DNA of 64,000 nt, from contig CP141143.1 in assembly GCA_035235625.1 (NCBI GenBank), positions 40,037,178 to 40,101,177 on the forward strand, in the 5' to 3' direction. Position 1 is the first letter of the stretch. Each line of letters opens with the position of its first letter. The notes below the pieces were generated by a model. It worked only from the letters and a program-made list of their open reading frames with translations, was not told the DNA's origin and searched no databases. Position numbers and translations under genes: made by a program. Below, in pieces: positions 61,004-64,000 of this stretch. This DNA comes from Saururus chinensis (lineage: Eukaryota; Streptophyta; Magnoliopsida; Piperales; Saururaceae).

Positions 61004-62195
61004 TTATTTATCTTCATAAAGGTGGATTAATTCACCAATATATTCATCCATGTCCTCATTGCTTTGAGCATAGTCCTCTATTTCTGTGTCATTCGTAGTA
61101 TTCTCTTCCTTATCTGAGAATGTGGCCAATAATTGTTGTTGCATAATATCCCTTGCTTTTTTCTTTAATTCTTTGGCTGATAAGTCTGGATATTTGTCCT
61201 TCAATTTCTTCTTTAAGATATCCATTGGATTCAATTTCTGATCAGAAGTGGTTCCTTCTTGGGTCCTGATTTCTTCTTTTCATTTCTCAATAGAAGACTT
61301 AATTTCTTCTAATTTTTTATCTTGGTCTGGCATATTATGCCACCATCTGTAATAAAATCTTCTGACTAAGCATGGCAAGTCCAAGTCATCTCTGTCACAG
61401 TCATATGCCCATGCCCAGATCCATGGTAGACTGAAAGTTATGATGAAAGATAACATCATTTGTCCAGGAAAATTCTCTGGAATTTTATTTATTTGCTGAT
61501 AAGCAGAATATTGTGTCCTGTATAATTCAGGAAGGTAATTTTCATTTGGGCCAAAATTTGCCCACCAATGATAGAACCAATTTGGCAAGTCTGATAAGAC
61601 TATATTGTTGGCCATAGATAGAAAACCAAGTATGTTTTTTGACTGGGTTTTGATAGAAAAAAGAATTTTTCCATGCATCAATATAATCCCAGTAATTAAA
61701 TTCAGTATGCCTCGCAGATTGGAGGCTTCTGCATTTGTTAGGGTCTAAGCCCCAGTCTGAAATTTTCAGAACATTTTGAATATAAACTTTGCTATAAGCA
61801 ATTGGAGATTGAGGATTATCCTTTATTCTCCTTATATGAGTAATTGTGACTGAATAAGTCTCAATAAGTATGGATTCATAAATCCGTCTAGATTTACCTC
61901 CTCTGATTGGGAAGTTATGAGAACTATCAATATATTTTTGTGCTATATGATTGGGATCATTGATCCATTTCATATCCTCTTTATTGAGGATCATAATTGG
62001 AATAAAATTGGTCTTCTTTAAGAAGGGATTTACGGGTTCTGACATAAGAACCTCCTTAGCTGATTTAGAGCTTTCAGCTTCACGATTGTTCACAAATTTG
62101 TGAGTAGTAGGGATTTGAGACACAGATTGGCCTCTCCCTCTACCTCTTCCCCTTCTAGGGATATTAGCCTTGGGGTTGAGCCAAGCTTGCATCAT
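61004..62195 (-). pseudogene. Pararetrovirus second open region (fossil)
   Basis: The N-terminal part is basic and RG-rich (RRGRGRGRGQ), followed by NFPIRGGKSRRIYESILIETYSVTITHI, then WWANFGPNENYLPELY. The C-terminal part is lysine- and acid-rich with a possible coiled coil. This arrangement recalls the extra ORF of florendoviruses, of unknown function. Not intact. Confidence 0.6.
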
Positions 62196-62317
62196 CCCTG
62201 TAGAAATTCACGGGTTAGGAAATCAGGCAGAGAGTTAGATTCTCCCTTTATATGTTCTATTCTGAAGTAAAAAACAGATAATATGGCTTGCCATCTGGCA
62301 AATATTTGCTTTGACGC

Positions 62318-62581
62318 TTAATTTTTTACATCTTTTTCACTTATATCCTTGGCGGTAGAGCAATCAATTCTTAATAAGAACTCTTGATTTAGTAAATCAT
62401 CCTGAAATTTGTTAATACAATTAACAATAGATAACATTTCTTTTTTGATAGTAGAATAATTCTTTTGAGCATTTTTCCAAATACCAGAAGTATACCTTAA
62501 TAATTCTTCCTTTTGAGTGGTAGGATTTTGTTGTTTCAAAATTCCTCCATAACCAATATCTGAGGCATCGATTTCTACCAC
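62318..62581 (-). pseudogene. Pararetrovirus RNase H segment (fossil)
   Basis: VEIDASDIGYGGIL with YSTIKKEMLSIVNCINKFQ and FLLRIDCSTAK, the caulimovirid RNase H pattern. Confidence 0.78.
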
Positions 62582-62768
62582 TTTGTACCAATTAGGAATT
62601 GCTAAAGATAAGCAAGGTAAATTCTTTGCTTTTAATTTTATTTGTTTAACTGTATTAGTATGTTCTTCTGTCCAATTAGGAGCATTTTTTCTTAGTCTAT
62701 TATTTAGAATGGTTGAATCCTTTATAATATTCTGAAATATAGTTTAGGCTTCCTAGAAACCTTTGTAA

Positions 62769-63959
62769 TTATTTTTTGTCCTTAATTTCATCTAGAAATT
62801 TAGAAGCAAATTCAATACTTCTACTAATAGGCAAAATTTTCCCCATATAAATATCATGACCAAGAAATCTAATTTTCCCTTGAAATATTTTCATTTTTGG
62901 GGTAGAAATTACCAAACCATTATTTTTAATAATTTTTATGAAAATATTCATATGTTTGATATGCTGATCAATTGATTTTGAAAAACTTAAGATATCGTCT
63001 ATATAAACGATAGAAAAATCACTATAAGGGAGAAATATCTCATTCATAATATTTTGAAACTCAGAAGGAGCATTTTTGAGTCCGAAGGGCATAACATTCC
63101 ATTCATAATGGCCAAAAGGAGTAGTAAAAGCTGTCTTATATCTATCAAATTCAGCAATTTGTATTTGCCAATATCCCAACTTTAAGTCAAACTTTGAAAA
63201 TATATTTGCTTCATTTAGTCTGGATAATAAATCCTTTTTATTAGGAATTGGGTATCTGATCCATTTTAATACCTTATTTAAAGCTTTATAGTTTATAACT
63301 AGTCTAGGAACTCCTCTTTCTTTTTCAGAGTGTTTGTTCACATAAAAAGCAGCACAACTCCAAGGGGAGTAAGACTTTCTGATTAAATTTTTCTCTATAA
63401 GAGATTGGATTTCAGTTTTGCAAAGAACTAAATATTCTTTCTTCATTTGTATTGGTCTAGTCTTGGTTGGGATAGACTCTTCATCATAACCATCAATATA
63501 TGGTAAAGTAACTATATGCTTCTTTCTGTTCCAGAAAGCAGTAGGTAAATTACTACAAATTTCTTTTTTCATAGTTTCCTCAAAATTTTGAATTATATTT
63601 TTGATTCTTGAAGACTTTAATTGTTCTGAAATTTTTTCTTGTTTTAATTCGTTTTTTAAAGAATTTATTTGTTTTTCTTTGAATATCAAAGTTTTTTTAA
63701 TCTGATTGATTAGTTTGGTTTGAGGTTGTTTTATGAATTCAAATAATATTTTCTTTCCATTTAGGGTAGTATTTATACCTTTATGCTTGATTTTATTGAT
63801 TGGTTGAATCATACTTAGAAAAGGTGTTCCTAAGATCATATGTTGAGTTAGGTCCTTGACTAGTATGAAAATTGTATGAATACATACTCCTTGATTGCAT
63901 ATATAAGCATTAGAAAGTTTATAATGTATATCCAATTTGCCTCCATTAGCCGTACTCAA
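62769..63959 (-). pseudogene. Pararetrovirus protease end and reverse transcriptase (fossil)
   Basis: A 396-codon open stretch: protease C-terminal part at residues about 1-55, a linker, then reverse transcriptase with RLVINYKALNKVL, IFSKFDLKLGYWQIQI, FGHYEWNVMPFGLKNAPSEF, YIDDIL and KIRFLGHDI. This enzyme copies the pregenomic RNA in caulimovirids. The frame continues toward the window edge. Confidence 0.85.
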
Positions 63960-64000
63960 GTTTTGAGTTGTTTTTCGAAATATTGGGTTGGAATTAACCC

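Larger units (their letters stand above)
60500..64000 (-). mobile_element. Endogenous pararetrovirus (Caulimoviridae, florendovirus/petuvirus-like), fossil, cut by window edge
   Basis: On the minus strand, from the right edge: aspartic-protease end (MILGTPFLSMIQP), reverse transcriptase, RNase H, then a further open region (61004-62195). A promoter-like region with TATA and leader lies at about 60500-60618. The RT block (FGHYEWNVMPFGLKNAPSEF, VYIDDILSFS, FLGHDIYMG) is nearest to petunia vein clearing virus and florendoviruses from memory, not by search. Broken in a few places. Movement and coat regions would lie beyond 64000. Confidence 0.85.

Overview
The window looks like a repeat-rich stretch of a flowering-plant nuclear genome. 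The evidence is a single GC-rich intronless DRT100-type leucine-rich-repeat gene, Ty3/gypsy chromovirus and Ty1/copia relics with plant-type initiator-Met primer-binding sites, CACTA-like DNA transposon sequence and an endogenous plant pararetrovirus. The strong GC contrast between the LRR gene and its AT-rich surroundings hints at a monocot, but this is inference. No bacterial or organellar gene sets, tRNA or rRNA genes were recognised.

Layout. 1-3764 is a long LTR-like repeat (family E, minus) whose relative lies at 55568-58520. 3836-6404 holds Ty1/copia remains (gag fragment, primer site, probable LTR). 6405-8460 has nothing recognisable. 8461-9082 and 15648-15860 are two halves of an older dispersed repeat split by a Reina-like chromovirus (9083-15647, minus), which itself carries a 1.24 kb solo LTR (14027-15264). 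15871-16985 holds an unassigned coding-like relic. 16985-20875 is a copia-like shell whose interior is a 0.9 kb inverted repeat plus a CACTA-like element with a GC-rich insert. 20885-21590 is a tandem duplication. 22216-25753 is a 3.5 kb solo LTR (family B).

26195-46445 is the main nest. A GA-rich tract was entered by a second Reina-like element (26432-41535, plus). That element received a family C solo LTR (26911-28052), a family F LTR (30360-35923) and a family B LTR (36152-39570); the F copy in turn received another B LTR (31160-34490). A diverged B-type LTR (41937-45285) sits in the same GA tract, followed by CACTA-type subterminal repeats and a CT tract. 46887-47297 is a foldback element. 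49290-50393 is the one convincing host gene (minus). 51703-53437 is a palindrome with arms of about 850 bp, followed by a solo Reina-type LTR (53458-55280) split by a second family C LTR (53629-55064). 59250-60490 is a second family F copy, and 60600-64000 is a Caulimoviridae-type endogenous pararetrovirus (minus) running off the window edge.

The window is therefore a record of layered insertions more than of cooperating genes. Many layers can be ordered because exact 5-bp target-site duplications are visible. The most unusual signals are a roughly 40-bp double-palindrome module, present in pairs in several otherwise different LTR families, and a consistent plan inside the long family B LTRs: TATA box about 420 bp in, donor-like GT sites downstream, paired palindromes, then two minisatellites, one with a small hairpin in each unit.
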